Below, in pieces: positions 9,101 to 16,850 of a stretch of DNA of 55,542 bases. The stretch comes from Lentilactobacillus parakefiri (GTDB lineage Bacteria; Bacillota; Bacilli; Lactobacillales; Lactobacillaceae), in contig NZ_BDGB01000065.1 in assembly GCF_002157585.1 (NCBI RefSeq), positions 1 through 55,542 on the forward strand. Reading direction: 5' to 3'. The stretch's first letter is position 1. Each line of letters starts with the position of its first letter. A program made the translations under genes and the position numbers. Under the pieces are notes generated by a model that had not been told where the DNA came from, did no database searches, and saw only the letters and a list, made by a program, of their open reading frames with translations.

Positions 9101-9946
9101 GCTGGTTAGTGACTTGGAGACATCGTCAAATGATGAGCAGTTTGAAATTGCTTTTTGAAGGGCTTCAATGGATTCCAATTGGTCGGTGAAGACTTTTTCA
9201 TCCTTATCCAGGCCACCGTTTTGGGCAAGTTTAATCATGTACTGATGATTAATTTTGAGCTTAGTGAAAGCTTCATCAATCTTTGGGGCAACGTTTCTCT
9301 GATAGAATTCACTGTCATACAGGGATTTACCGCCAAGATCATAAAACGCGGTCACGTCGTTCAGCCAGCCATCTGGATTATCAGTAACGTTGGCGAACTC
9401 ATCCAATCGATAAATGAGCTCGGCCAGTCCATCATCACTGCGGTCGTTAGAGAAGTTCTCCGTCAGCCGGGCAAAGGAGCCGTCTTCATCACTGCCATAG
9501 AGATCTTCTCGAACAGCCCCCCACACTTGGTCTTTCAGCAGTTGCTTTTCGGTGTCATCGGCCAAAATGCGGAAATTGGGGTCAATCCCTAATAAATAGT
9601 AGTATCTCCCAACTAATTTCTGACAATAAGCATCCATTGTGGTAATATCAGCAACCGCCACCTTTTGAATTTGGGTCAGCAGTCGGCCCTTTTCGGCTTC
9701 TTTCGCCTGATTAAATTCTTCCCTCAAAGCTGCCTGAAGTCGTTGGCGCATCTCTTTGGCAGCGGCGTTGGTAAACGTCACCACGAGGAGTTGGTCGACG
9801 TCGACATGCTGATTTTTGATCATATCAATGATTCGATCAACCAAAACCCGCGTCTTGCCGGATCCCGCGGAAGCGGAAACCAGGACGTTGCCTTCCGGAC
9901 GGTCTTTAATAGCTTTTAGCTGATCTGCCGTGTATTTAAATGCCAT
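6188..9946 (-). CDS. rexA: ATP-dependent helicase/nuclease subunit A (RexA/AddA)
   Basis: This 1252-aa protein is of normal AddA length. It is the 3'-5' helicase-nuclease subunit that processes double-strand breaks to Chi and loads RecA. Walker A is SASAGSGKT at about residues 23-31, and UvrD-type motifs follow (MTDEYQDNNRLQD, VGDSKQSIYRFR, VHVMTIHGSKGLQFPIVF, LYVALTRAEQRL). The RecB-like nuclease motif GVVLFDYKTDRL sits about 50 residues from the C-terminus. The ATG overlaps the end of rexB by 11 bp, with GGGGAGG inside rexB, so the two are translationally coupled. Confidence 0.97.
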   Translation of the reverse strand: MAFKYTADQLKAIKDRPEGNVLVSASAGSGKTRVLVDRIIDMIKNQHVDVDQLLVVTFTNAAAKEMRQRLQAALREEFNQAKEAEKGRLLTQIQKVAVADITTMDAYCQKLVGRYYYLLGIDPNFRILADDTEKQLLKDQVWGAVREDLYGSDEDGSFARLTENFSNDRSDDGLAELIYRLDEFANVTDNPDGWLNDVTAFYDLGGKSLYDSEFYQRNVAPKIDEAFTKLKINHQYMIKLAQNGGLDKDEKVFTDQLESIEALQKAISNCSSFDDVSKSLTSFEFAKLPRLTKPKGDQKLFHGQISAINQQTKKDFGAFCSKYFGMSEQANVDLMAAAKKRVAKLISAVKDFRTAYEATKHQRHLMEFIDIEQAAYRILNDDSQQARQVQEKLRHQYYEIMTDEYQDNNRLQDAILNKLAKKGGGNRFMVGDSKQSIYRFRLADPQMFIHKQRTYSLTDNDNELITLADNFRSTENVDNFINLIFEQIMDRQVGEIDYSDAKLQFGAKYYPKDVNADVSVLLYSPKKPLAEDEELPDDQVMDADVGQVEIIAQKIRQMVDGKERVADGDGDRPVDYGDFAVISPTRGSQITMSSIFKDYGIPAEITGTKSYLKTTEIQVMLSLLSIIDNPYQDIPLVAVLRSPVVGLDENQLAYLRINQKTGNYYESVLKFYRDYQNSEPNQYAQAIYPLIDTLFKQLDHFKNVARQDGLVALIWDIYNQTGYLDYVGGMPGGYQRQTNLHALYERAFDYEKNGFKGLFRFVLFIERMQARDDDLATAVPNTSDNMVHVMTIHGSKGLQFPIVFLNDIGKQFNQQDTMGRAVLNDHLGIGISYLDTNTREIQEPLQRQAVLDVTKNAGLSEEMRKLYVALTRAEQRLFLVGKVDPGKGGAKKSTLDMQSIVESWQSKTDESAILLPMAERNSAKSYLDWIGPAISRHHDVVKRYGGGQVVNLLANDQSELHLDFYDNAKVVAGKKQAGQATIDPKAWIDQQAQAEPVSDVNRRQIKAVMNFHYPHQAATRTTAYQSVSEIKRLFDDPDNVQLGNYSLIDSDQLIKPGRYTQPSLATPKFISENGTRKPAPTEIGTATHLVLQQVDLHQRPTKANVVELIANLVKAGILQENVAQEINVDGILRFYASPVGMVVVANPDTTYREVPFSLLMKAKNAFKDFDQDDQQQILIHGIIDGYVESEQGVVLFDYKTDRLTPKTTINTIRERYEGQIRLYATALEQILSQPVSKKYLYLLSSDQLVPVE

Positions 9947-12900
9947 CGGACTTTTCCTCCCCTAATTTTTTCTTGATATCTTCAATCGAATCACTGTTCA
10001 CTGGTCGGTACTGATTCTCAGGCAGGATTGGGTCAAAGTTCATGATTGATTTGTACGGCGTAAACTGCATCCCCGTTGTCTGCCCTTGCTTAAACGGCCA
10101 CAGGCGAACATCACCAGCAAAAATCTTTTCGGCTGCATCGATGATCAATTTTTCTGTGTGGTTAAGAAAGGCATCCAGTTGCAATGGGTTAATCAGTGAT
10201 TTTTTGCCAGTGTATCCCTTCGCCGTCTTTCTGATTGGGTAAATCGGTGAGAAGCCGCTATTAAGGTCTTCGTCCAGATGATCAATTAAGCCGGAATCGT
10301 CGACTAAAATGCCGTTATAGCGATGTTTCTTTAGCAGTGCGTCATCAAACGTGGCGTTCTTAATTTCATCGGGCTTGAAAACAGCATTATAAATGTGCAG
10401 ATACAGGGCGCCGGCCAAAGCAACGTCTTTGTCATCGGGATTGAGCCGTTCCAAGTTGTGCTTTAAGACATCCAGATACGTCAACAGCTGCATCGAAATT
10501 CCGTCATAAGCCGCATTAAAATCAAACTTACGGTCAGAGGACTTGTAGTCAACAATGCCAAAGTAGCGCTTATCCTGGGTTGTCATTGAATCAATCCGGT
10601 CAATTCTCCCCCGCACTTTGACTTGGTGATGATCCGGCAAATCAAAGCTCAAGCCATTCAGCGCTTGCTTTTGATTGGGCTGGCCAAAAATCAGCTCAGT
10701 GTTTTGCGGCCGCATCGGCGTTAATTTCTGCTGATCACGTAAGGCCCGGACCATCTGCTGGATCGTTGCTTCCAGCTGCATTGAAATATACTGCATCCGA
10801 TTGGAACTCGTCAGCACAACGTAGTCAAAGTTCTGGGGGTCATTGATAATCTTTTCCACGGTTTCTTTGACCAGGTCGCTGACATCTTGATCAGATAAGC
10901 TGGCCAAATCAATCTGTTGTTCATGAATCTGCTTGATAATCCGATCCATGGCATCATGGTAAAAGGTTCCCGTCGAAGCGGTTGATAGTTCGAACTTTGG
11001 CCGCTCCTGGAGTTTTAACCCATATTTGAGGAAATATTCATAGGGATTCTTATAGAAGGTTTCCAGCTGGGAAATTGAAATATTTAACTCGGACCCGTAC
11101 AGATCCGTGATGATTTGGTCGTCTAATGACCGGGGCGCATTCGTATAATGAATACTTTTAAGCAGCTTAGCCGTCAGCTGGCTAACTTCCGGGTCCTGCC
11201 GCAAGGACTGCAGAATGGCAGCCCACCCGGCACTCAGGTCCTGATGAACATCAAAGTTGGCCTGAACGACTTGAATCAAATGATGAAGTGTCCCTCGTTT
11301 AGTTCCCACGTATGGCATCACATCGTGTTGTGCATCTGGAATGGCGGGATTATTGATAATCTTAAGGTTAAAGAAATGCTGAATTCGTGAAACATATGGT
11401 GAAAGTTTCACAGAAGATTCATCATTTAATTTGTTGGTGTAGGTGAAGATCAATTTATCGGAAGCAGTCATGAAGGCCAAATAATTTAAATAAGGTTCAA
11501 AGGCCATTTGAACCTCTGCTGGATCATTTAAATACTGATCGTCGCTTAGATTGCTTTGAAGCTGGTTAATATCGTCATCGCCAAAGAGATTTTCATTGAC
11601 CAAACGATCCGGCATGTTGTCATCGTTGGCGCCAATCATGAAGGTGACCCGATAATCGTTCATCTGAACCATGCCACTTTCCGAGACACTGACCTGATCC
11701 AAGGTGGATGGAATTTGTGAGTAATCCGCCCCTTCAAAGCCGGCATAAATCAGTGACCAAAAATCACCCGGGACAAATGGCTTGTCACCTAGGATCTGGA
11801 CGCACTCATCCAACAAAGAAGAAAATGTCCGCCAAACCTGTTCGATTTGGTTGGAACGATTCATATCCCCCTCCTCAGTCGCTTTATCCCGCCAGTCTTG
11901 GAGCCGATCAATAACGCCGGCGTTGACTAGAAATTGGTAGAGAATCTGAGCGGCTTCCCGGTTGGTTTGAGCCTTGAAAAATTGCTTGTAAAACCTAGGT
12001 AGCAAATCCCGGACCAAATGACGAATCACGTTAATTTTTCGTGAAATTGCCCGATCCTGGTCGCTAATTTTCGTCGTCGGCTGTTGCTCATCGTTATCAG
12101 GCAGCCAAACGTACTGCCAGTCTGCCTTTTGGGTCCACCGGCTGTCAGCGTAATCATTTTTCAGCACCAAATTATCGGTCAAAGAGACTGCTTGACGGTA
12201 ATCGTCAATCGCCATCGGCTTACCATCAATCATTGGCAGGACTAATTCTGATTTTAAAAACCGCATGACGTCATCGTAACGATAATTGCGAGTCCGATTA
12301 GGGTCGTAGATGTCAAATAGCGCCGCTAACAGTTCTACTAGGGGATGATCGGCCATTGACTGCTGAATATCCTTAAAATAAGGTATCTGTTGCGTGGTGA
12401 AAACTGGCTCTAAAATGTTTTGATACGCGTCTAAGTGACGGGTCAAGATGAGAAAGTCCGAGTACCGGTATTTTCCGGTAGCGACCATTTGATGAATCTT
12501 TATAGCAACTTGATCCAGTTCTGAATAAAGGTTGTCAGCTTGATAAATCTGAACCGACTCCTGTGATAGTTGGTCAGGTAATTGATGACTGCCCAGGCCG
12601 CTGGAAGTAATCCAGTAATCTTCTAGTTTGTGGATATCTTCAGAGATCCGTGGTCGATCTGCCATTACCGCCTTTAGGTAAGGCACCCGGTTGTCAGCTG
12701 CAAACCGATACAGCTGGTTGAATAATTTAGCAGACTGGAAAAAAATATTCGGCTGTTCGGGAAGTTCCGTTGGGTATGGTCGATCTAACGTTAATGAAAC
12801 TGTCGTTGAAGCAGATTGAGCAATTAATGTTTGAACCAGTCCACATTCCTGTGCAGTGAACTTGGAGAAACCGTCAATATAGATGTGATAGTCACTCAAA

Positions 12901-13496
12901 TCAATATCCCGAAGTTTCGTGCTCAGTAGATTCAAGACGGTATGACTGTCAAAATAGTTCTCAGAAACCCGCTTGACGTACTGCGAATAAATCAGTGAAA
13001 AATCATGCAGCTTATCGCGAAGATCATTGGTAATCGTGCTGTCTGGGCGCTGCAGCATTTCAAGCAGGTCCTCAGGCAACACATTACCGGCCTGCATTTC
13101 GGCAATTTGTTCGGCAATCTGATCGATAAACCCAGGATTGTGAATTTCGTGGGCGAATAGCACCAATTGATCTTTATGATCGACAATAATTTGGTACAGC
13201 AGCATATTAATACCGGCACTGCTGATTCGCTGCTTTTGATACTCCGGCGTGTTGCGGAGGAAGAACCATGCTAATCGAGTAAAGGATAATACCTGAACAT
13301 CACTTTGAGCAGTGGTGATTTGGTTGGGGTCACCAAGTTGTTTTAAAATGCTCACTTCTGATTCGAACTTAATGTGGTTAGGAACCAAATAGAAAAACTG
13401 GTCGTTTGGCTTGTCTGATTTTTGCTGCTGCAGAATCTCAATCATTTTAGCTTGATGATCAAGACCTGCCTGACCTAAAACAAACTGAAGGGTCAC
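9936..13496 (-). CDS. rexB: ATP-dependent helicase/nuclease subunit B (RexB/AddB)
   Basis: This is the partner of RexA, about 1186 aa. The C-terminal nuclease motif is YFGIVDYKSSDRKFD. The GTG at 13496 is chosen as start because AAAGAGGTG lies 6 nt before it; an in-frame GTG nine bases upstream falls inside that site. Two features differ from Bacillus AddB. The N-terminal nucleotide-binding loop has no GKS/GKT (it reads FVLGQAGLDHQAK). The positions that normally hold the four Fe-S cysteines read KNPYEYF and MQFTPYKSIMNFDP, with no Cys. Both fit the RexB branch known from lactic acid bacteria. Confidence 0.95.
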   Translation of the reverse strand: MTLQFVLGQAGLDHQAKMIEILQQQKSDKPNDQFFYLVPNHIKFESEVSILKQLGDPNQITTAQSDVQVLSFTRLAWFFLRNTPEYQKQRISSAGINMLLYQIIVDHKDQLVLFAHEIHNPGFIDQIAEQIAEMQAGNVLPEDLLEMLQRPDSTITNDLRDKLHDFSLIYSQYVKRVSENYFDSHTVLNLLSTKLRDIDLSDYHIYIDGFSKFTAQECGLVQTLIAQSASTTVSLTLDRPYPTELPEQPNIFFQSAKLFNQLYRFAADNRVPYLKAVMADRPRISEDIHKLEDYWITSSGLGSHQLPDQLSQESVQIYQADNLYSELDQVAIKIHQMVATGKYRYSDFLILTRHLDAYQNILEPVFTTQQIPYFKDIQQSMADHPLVELLAALFDIYDPNRTRNYRYDDVMRFLKSELVLPMIDGKPMAIDDYRQAVSLTDNLVLKNDYADSRWTQKADWQYVWLPDNDEQQPTTKISDQDRAISRKINVIRHLVRDLLPRFYKQFFKAQTNREAAQILYQFLVNAGVIDRLQDWRDKATEEGDMNRSNQIEQVWRTFSSLLDECVQILGDKPFVPGDFWSLIYAGFEGADYSQIPSTLDQVSVSESGMVQMNDYRVTFMIGANDDNMPDRLVNENLFGDDDINQLQSNLSDDQYLNDPAEVQMAFEPYLNYLAFMTASDKLIFTYTNKLNDESSVKLSPYVSRIQHFFNLKIINNPAIPDAQHDVMPYVGTKRGTLHHLIQVVQANFDVHQDLSAGWAAILQSLRQDPEVSQLTAKLLKSIHYTNAPRSLDDQIITDLYGSELNISISQLETFYKNPYEYFLKYGLKLQERPKFELSTASTGTFYHDAMDRIIKQIHEQQIDLASLSDQDVSDLVKETVEKIINDPQNFDYVVLTSSNRMQYISMQLEATIQQMVRALRDQQKLTPMRPQNTELIFGQPNQKQALNGLSFDLPDHHQVKVRGRIDRIDSMTTQDKRYFGIVDYKSSDRKFDFNAAYDGISMQLLTYLDVLKHNLERLNPDDKDVALAGALYLHIYNAVFKPDEIKNATFDDALLKKHRYNGILVDDSGLIDHLDEDLNSGFSPIYPIRKTAKGYTGKKSLINPLQLDAFLNHTEKLIIDAAEKIFAGDVRLWPFKQGQTTGMQFTPYKSIMNFDPILPENQYRPVNSDSIEDIKKKLGEEKSDGI

Positions 13497-13900
13497 TGCT
13501 CTCACCTCTTTAAAATTAATTTAATTTTACCATAGTCCACTCGGCCTGCTCAGTGAAGATGAGTACGAACTTTTTAATTGAATTGTAGTACTGATTGCGC
13601 TCTCCACAAGGGATCGGGGATTCATCAAAATCCCTTGTGAATTCCCAGGGCGTTATCATTGAACATTAATAAAAAGGGTCTATTATGAATGTTGGATGTA
13701 GATTACATCCATCTATTTGACCTAAATGAAAGCTTTATGCTTGCATTGATCTTGTTAGAGAGCCTACCAGTGCAATTCCACGATTAAGTATCGGAAGCAC
13801 GAATTTACGATCTACCCCCAATATATCTTTCAAGTTCAAATACTGATAGGCCCTACTCCTAATAACGCCCGGTGAATTCCGGGTGTACATACAGAACAGA

Positions 13901-14013
13901 GTGCGAAACAGACCGGTTAGCTTCTGAGCATTTATTTAACAATGAGTTTTGATGCGCTTTTTGCATCAAGACTCAATGTTGGATAAAGCGGAGGAAGCTG
14001 GTCTGTGTAGCAC
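13901..14013. repeat. Long segmented hairpin next to family 2 element
   Basis: A 113-nt region folds on itself with paired segments separated by symmetric internal loops: GTGC with GCAC, CAGACC with GGTCTG, AGCTTC with GAAGCT, TTTAT with ATAAA, and an apical pair ending TTGATGC and GCATCAA. It abuts the family 2 element at 14023 and shares that element's CAGACCAG and GCRCTCTGT wording when read on the minus strand, so it may be a related or tandem unit. Confidence 0.6.
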
Positions 14014-14022
14014 ATTTCGACA

Positions 14023-14179
14023 GAGCGCGACGAGGGCTGGTTGGCCCGGTTTCCAAGGGTACTTTGATTGAAGTCCCTAGGCTTGGGGCTTTAATCAAAG
14101 TACCCTTGGAAGTTAGGGTCTGGCCCGTCGGAGCGTATTTTAAAAGCCGAAGGGATCTCAAAAGGACCTAACAAACGTG
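14023..14179 (-). repeat. Hairpin element family 2, copy 1
   Basis: Read on the minus strand, the element starts CACGTTTGTTAGGT, passes CTTTTAAAATACGCT, enters a long hairpin and ends GCGCTCT. The apical stem has perfect 19-bp arms (14051-14069 and 14093-14111) with a second inner pairing of AAGTCCC and GGGGCTT. The flanks match the element at 53106-53265 in order and spacing, but the apical stem sequence is completely different. The lengths are about 157 and 160 bp. Confidence 0.75.
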
Positions 14180-14330
14180 TCCTTGGCCAAATGTAACATA
14201 GTGGACACAGTTTCCAAAGTAGCCCAGAAACAGAAAACGTAACAAGTAAGCGAGGCAGATTGTTACCTAGCCATCCAAAGCGTTTTTGATGAAGCAACAA
14301 TTGAACAACAACACCGCAAACGATACAAAA

Positions 14331-14375
14331 AGGTCGGAACGAAGCTGAATGCTTTGCTCCGGCCTTTCCGTCTTC
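14331..14375 (+). terminator. Terminator-like hairpin
   Basis: GGTCGGAACGAAG pairs with CTTTGCTCCGGCC around a short loop, followed by a T/C-rich tract. It resembles the GGCCGGAGC...GTTCCGACC hairpin near 52997 and isolates butA from upstream transcription. Confidence 0.55.
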
Positions 14376-14505
14376 TCAATATTGCTGAGCTAAAAACTAA
14401 CTGCTAATCCCCCCACACTTCATAAATAATTAACCTTCACAATGTTTGTATTCAAAATCATAATATGCTTAAATACACCATATAGAAAGCGCATGGCAGC
14501 AGTTT

Positions 14506-14519
14506 TGTTATCGCTTACA
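14506..14519. promoter_or_regulatory. cre site upstream of butA
   Basis: TGTTATCGCTTACA matches the Gram-positive catabolite-responsive element pattern TGWNANCGNTNWCA at every fixed position. It lies 68 bp before the butA start codon. CcpA control of the acetoin reductase is inferred. Confidence 0.6.
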
Positions 14520-14587
14520 AAAATGAGCTTTCTTTGAAAATAATCTTGTGAATGAAGGCCGTTAGAGTCCATAGGGGGATAAAAATT

Positions 14588-15349
14588 ATGGCAAGAATCG
14601 CAATTGTTACTGGTGCCGGTCAAGGTATCGGTGAAGGAATCGCTCGTCAGCTGTCACAAGACGGCTTGACGGTTGCAGTTGCTGACATGAATGAGCAAAA
14701 TGCGAACAAAGTTGCTGAAGCCATTGGGAACAACGCCAAAGGCTACTATGTTGATGTTTCCAAGAAGCAAAGTGTCTTTGACTTGATCGATCAAGTCGTT
14801 GCTGATTATGGTCAGCTGAATGTTTTGGTTAACAATGCCGGAATTGCCAAAATCGGCACGATTCTCGATGTCAAAGAAGAAGACTTTGACCAAATTATGG
14901 CGGTTAATATCAAAGGTGTTTTGTTTGGTATGCAAGCAGCCGCAACCCAATTTAAGAAACAAGGCACCGGCGGGAAAATTATCAGTGCGTCATCGATCGC
15001 CGGACATCAAGGATTCGAGTTGCTTGGGCCGTACTCCGCAACTAAATTTGCTGTTCGGGGCCTCACGCAAGTAGCTGCTCAGGAGCTCGCCAAAGACAAA
15101 ATCACGGTCAATAGTTACGCACCTGGAATTGTACTCACTAAGATGTGGGACCAAATTGATGCAGAAATGGCTAAGATCTACAACGTTCCAATTGGTGAAA
15201 CACTGCAAAAGAACATTGATAGTATTGCACTTGGCCGTGGCGAAACCCCAGCAGACGTCGCCAACCTGGTCTCATTCTTGGCAGATCCAAAGTCCGACTA
15301 CATTACTGGCCAGACGATTATCGTCGATGGTGGTATTCAGTTTGTTTGA
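14588..15349 (+). CDS. butA: Diacetyl/acetoin reductase (SDR family)
   Basis: This 253-aa classical short-chain dehydrogenase/reductase would reduce diacetyl to acetoin and acetoin to butanediol with NADH, a fermentative electron sink. The nucleotide motif TGAGQGIGEGIA is at the N-terminus, NNAG is at about residues 85-88, and the catalytic pair is YSATK near 152-156. The C-terminal GQTIIVDGG is typical. The ATG at 14588 follows AGGGGGATAAAAATT; an in-frame ATG 36 bases upstream lacks a ribosome binding site. The product name rests on resemblance to lactobacillal BudC/ButA proteins and other SDR substrates remain possible. Confidence 0.85.
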   Translation: MARIAIVTGAGQGIGEGIARQLSQDGLTVAVADMNEQNANKVAEAIGNNAKGYYVDVSKKQSVFDLIDQVVADYGQLNVLVNNAGIAKIGTILDVKEEDFDQIMAVNIKGVLFGMQAAATQFKKQGTGGKIISASSIAGHQGFELLGPYSATKFAVRGLTQVAAQELAKDKITVNSYAPGIVLTKMWDQIDAEMAKIYNVPIGETLQKNIDSIALGRGETPADVANLVSFLADPKSDYITGQTIIVDGGIQFV

Positions 15350-15416
15350 TATTGTCATTTGATCACTTGGATCAGCCGGTCGTTGCAGGCAAAATCCAGG
15401 TCGATAATGATCGTCA

Positions 15417-15465
15417 AAAAGCGCCAAAACACATCAGTCGAACACCCGTGTTTTGGCGCTTTTCG
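15417..15465 (+). terminator. Terminator after butA
   Basis: Perfect arms AAAAGCGCCAAAACAC and GTGTTTTGGCGCTTTT are separated by 15 nt, with the T-run built into the distal arm. It lies about 70 bp after the stop codon. Confidence 0.88.
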
Positions 15466-15483
15466 TTTGCCCAGGCATTTACG

Positions 15484-15516
15484 AGGCTGGGGCAAAAATA
15501 ATTATTGTTCCCCCCG
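15484..15516. repeat. GGGGC/GCCCC-type hairpin beside family 1 element
   Basis: GAGGCTGGGGCAAAAATAA is followed by a near-mirror TTATTGTTCCCC. This is the GAGGCTGGRRC hairpin type that also opens the elements at 24192 and 28681. Confidence 0.55.
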
Positions 15517-15550
15517 TACTTGATTATTTCAAATGTTTCATAGCAGAAAC

Positions 15551-15660
15551 GTGGGAATTAAAGCAGTTTCCGGCCATATAAGCCAGCAATCCAAATATCC
15601 AAACCCAGGATATTCGGATTGCTGGCTTATATTCTGGAAACTAACCGCTTTAAGTCCCAC
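15551..15660 (+). repeat. Hairpin element family 1, copy 1
   Basis: A 110-nt region forms one long hairpin. Outer arms GTGGGA and TCCCAC are followed inward by TTAAAGC and GCTTTAA, then GTTTC and GAAAC. Inside lies the family scaffold CCGGCCATATAAG (15570-15582) facing CTTATATTCTGG, and then an apical stem of two 20-nt arms (15581-15600 and 15608-15627). It occupies the gap between butA and the next convergent gene. The core, from GTTTCC to GGAAAC, is 76 nt. Confidence 0.75.
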
Positions 15661-15666
15661 TGTCAT

Positions 15667-16020
15667 TTACGCCCGCACCTTATTTTCTTCCATCACTTTA
15701 TTGGTATAAAACTCCAAGTCATCCACTGCCTGCTCATCCTGGTCCCCCTGAGTCGTCAGAGTGTGCAGGTTTTGCTGGGCAACCGCCCAATAAACCAAGT
15801 TGGTTGTAATTGGCAAAATGTCTCGAATGACATGAAAGTCAAAGTTCTCACTATTTGTCGATTTCATTTTCAAAAAGTTGTTCCAGTCAGTCACCATGTT
15901 AACGCCACTGTGTTCTTTTTTTGAAATTGCCGAAATAATGACGAAGTGAGAATTCCGGTTTGCTTCTTCCAACTGATTTTTTAACTGCTGGATTTGTTCT
16001 GCTTCAAGTTTAATTGCCAT
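15667..16020 (-). CDS. Small hypothetical protein (117 aa)
   Basis: This soluble, helix-rich 117-aa protein has no motif I recognise. The start at 16020 is preferred over an ATG 39 bases upstream because GGGAGGGCGATAAG directly precedes it. It begins one base after the stop codon of the upstream gene, so translation is coupled to that putative NAD(P)-binding protein and they probably act together. The C-terminus (DDLEFYTNKVMEENKVRA) is charged. Function unknown. Confidence 0.75.
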   Translation of the reverse strand: MAIKLEAEQIQQLKNQLEEANRNSHFVIISAISKKEHSGVNMVTDWNNFLKMKSTNSENFDFHVIRDILPITTNLVYWAVAQQNLHTLTTQGDQDEQAVDDLEFYTNKVMEENKVRA

Positions 16021-16021
16021 C

Positions 16022-16597
16022 TTATCGCCCTCCCATCGGTGCTTGGTCAATGATCCCAACTGAATGATTCATTAATTGATGCTCAACTAACATTTCATAA
16101 GCCAGCTTAGCCACTGACTTTGGTGAGACCGTTTTATTCGGCATCTGACTTCCTTCATTAAATAATTCATAGTGATCCACTTGGCTGTCTTTTAACCGAC
16201 CCATTCTGATTATAGAATACGCAATTTCAGATTCATCAACAATCTTGATGGCATATCTTTGCTGTTTTATAAATTCTTGAGAATCAGTCACGCCAGCATA
16301 ATCAACCGACTCGCTGAACTCATCATCAACTCCTGCGTATGAAAGCATCACGATATCGCTGATTGGCGGCTGAACCTCGTCAACTGCTTCAAAAAGTGCT
16401 TCCACATAGATGTCGGCATCGTTTGGCCCAACGGCAATGAACAGCAGCTTGGTATCCGGCAGCGCCTTGGCATAATCACTTGCAGATGCCAAATCCCCTG
16501 AATACACTTCGACAGAAATGTCGGTTCGGCAGTGAAGCAACTCAATTAACGGCGGGACCACGGGACTATTTTGATTAATGATTAATATTTTTTTCAA
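16022..16597 (-). CDS. NAD(P)-binding Rossmann-like protein (NmrA/SDR-like)
   Basis: The 191-aa protein begins with a beta strand MKKILIINQ and contains LLFIAVGPNDADIYVEALFEAV and VMLSYAGVDDEF, a layout like NmrA/atypical SDR proteins that bind NAD(P). The canonical GxxGxxG loop is degenerate (NQNSPVVPPL), so cofactor binding is uncertain. SYSIIRMGRL-type text (AYSIIRMGRLKDSQ) is typical of this family. It is the first gene of a two-gene unit with the 117-aa protein. Substrate unknown. Confidence 0.7.
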   Translation of the reverse strand: MKKILIINQNSPVVPPLIELLHCRTDISVEVYSGDLASASDYAKALPDTKLLFIAVGPNDADIYVEALFEAVDEVQPPISDIVMLSYAGVDDEFSESVDYAGVTDSQEFIKQQRYAIKIVDESEIAYSIIRMGRLKDSQVDHYELFNEGSQMPNKTVSPKSVAKLAYEMLVEHQLMNHSVGIIDQAPMGGR

Positions 16598-16662
16598 ATC
16601 AGTAACTTCCTAATCTAACTATTTTCCAATTTGTGCATCGTGCGCCATAATTAATGTGTACC

Positions 16663-16850
16663 GTGAACTACTCGGTCATGAATGCCCGAGCTTCTGGGAA
16701 CACCGCTGACTTGCATCATCGTGTGAACACTTTGATGTAGCGGTTACGGCTATTGACCATGGCTTGTTCCAAGCCTAATCGTTAGTTTTATGCCTGCAAG
16801 ATGTTCCGGGCTGCATTGATATCCCGATCATGATGGGTCTGGCACTGTGG
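16663..16850 (-). ncRNA. Candidate omega RNA (TnpB guide RNA scaffold)
   Basis: TnpB guide RNAs of IS200/IS605 elements arise from the tnpB 3' end and right end. Here the minus strand after the tnpB stop holds a GGCTTGGAACAAGCC hairpin (16760-16774) and the terminal CTCGG/CCGAG hairpin, ending near 16663. The bases beyond would be the guide. The assignment is positional, and the 5' boundary inside tnpB is a guess. Confidence 0.5.

Larger units (their letters stand above)
13497..14587. other. 1.1 kb non-coding stretch rich in hairpins
   Basis: No credible gene is seen between rexB and butA; short ORFs here overlap strong inverted repeats. The stretch holds at least seven palindromic structures: 13605-13639 (arms CACAAGGGAT and ATCCCTTGTG), 13694-13710 (GGATGTA and TACATCC), 13868-13883 (CCCGG and CCGGG), the compound hairpin 13901-14013, the family 2 element 14023-14179, 14177-14207 (GTGTCC and GGACAC), and a terminator-like hairpin 14331-14368. 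It ends with the butA control region. Confidence 0.7.

Noticed and set aside
8591-9109. 172-codon ORF antisense to rexA, and the 145-codon ORF at 9155-9592
   Set aside because: Both lie wholly inside rexA on the other strand and show no family features.
14091-14300. 69-codon minus-strand ORF resembling the frame at 53069-53269 (RTRLLG...PSAFKIR against RARLLG...PSTFKIR)
   Set aside because: The similarity follows from the shared DNA of family 2 elements. The frames run into the variable palindromes and have no good ribosome binding site, so a protein is unlikely.
13497-14587. CRISPR array
   Set aside because: The repeats here are long hairpins with different sequences, not short direct repeats with regular spacers. 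No cas gene is in the window.
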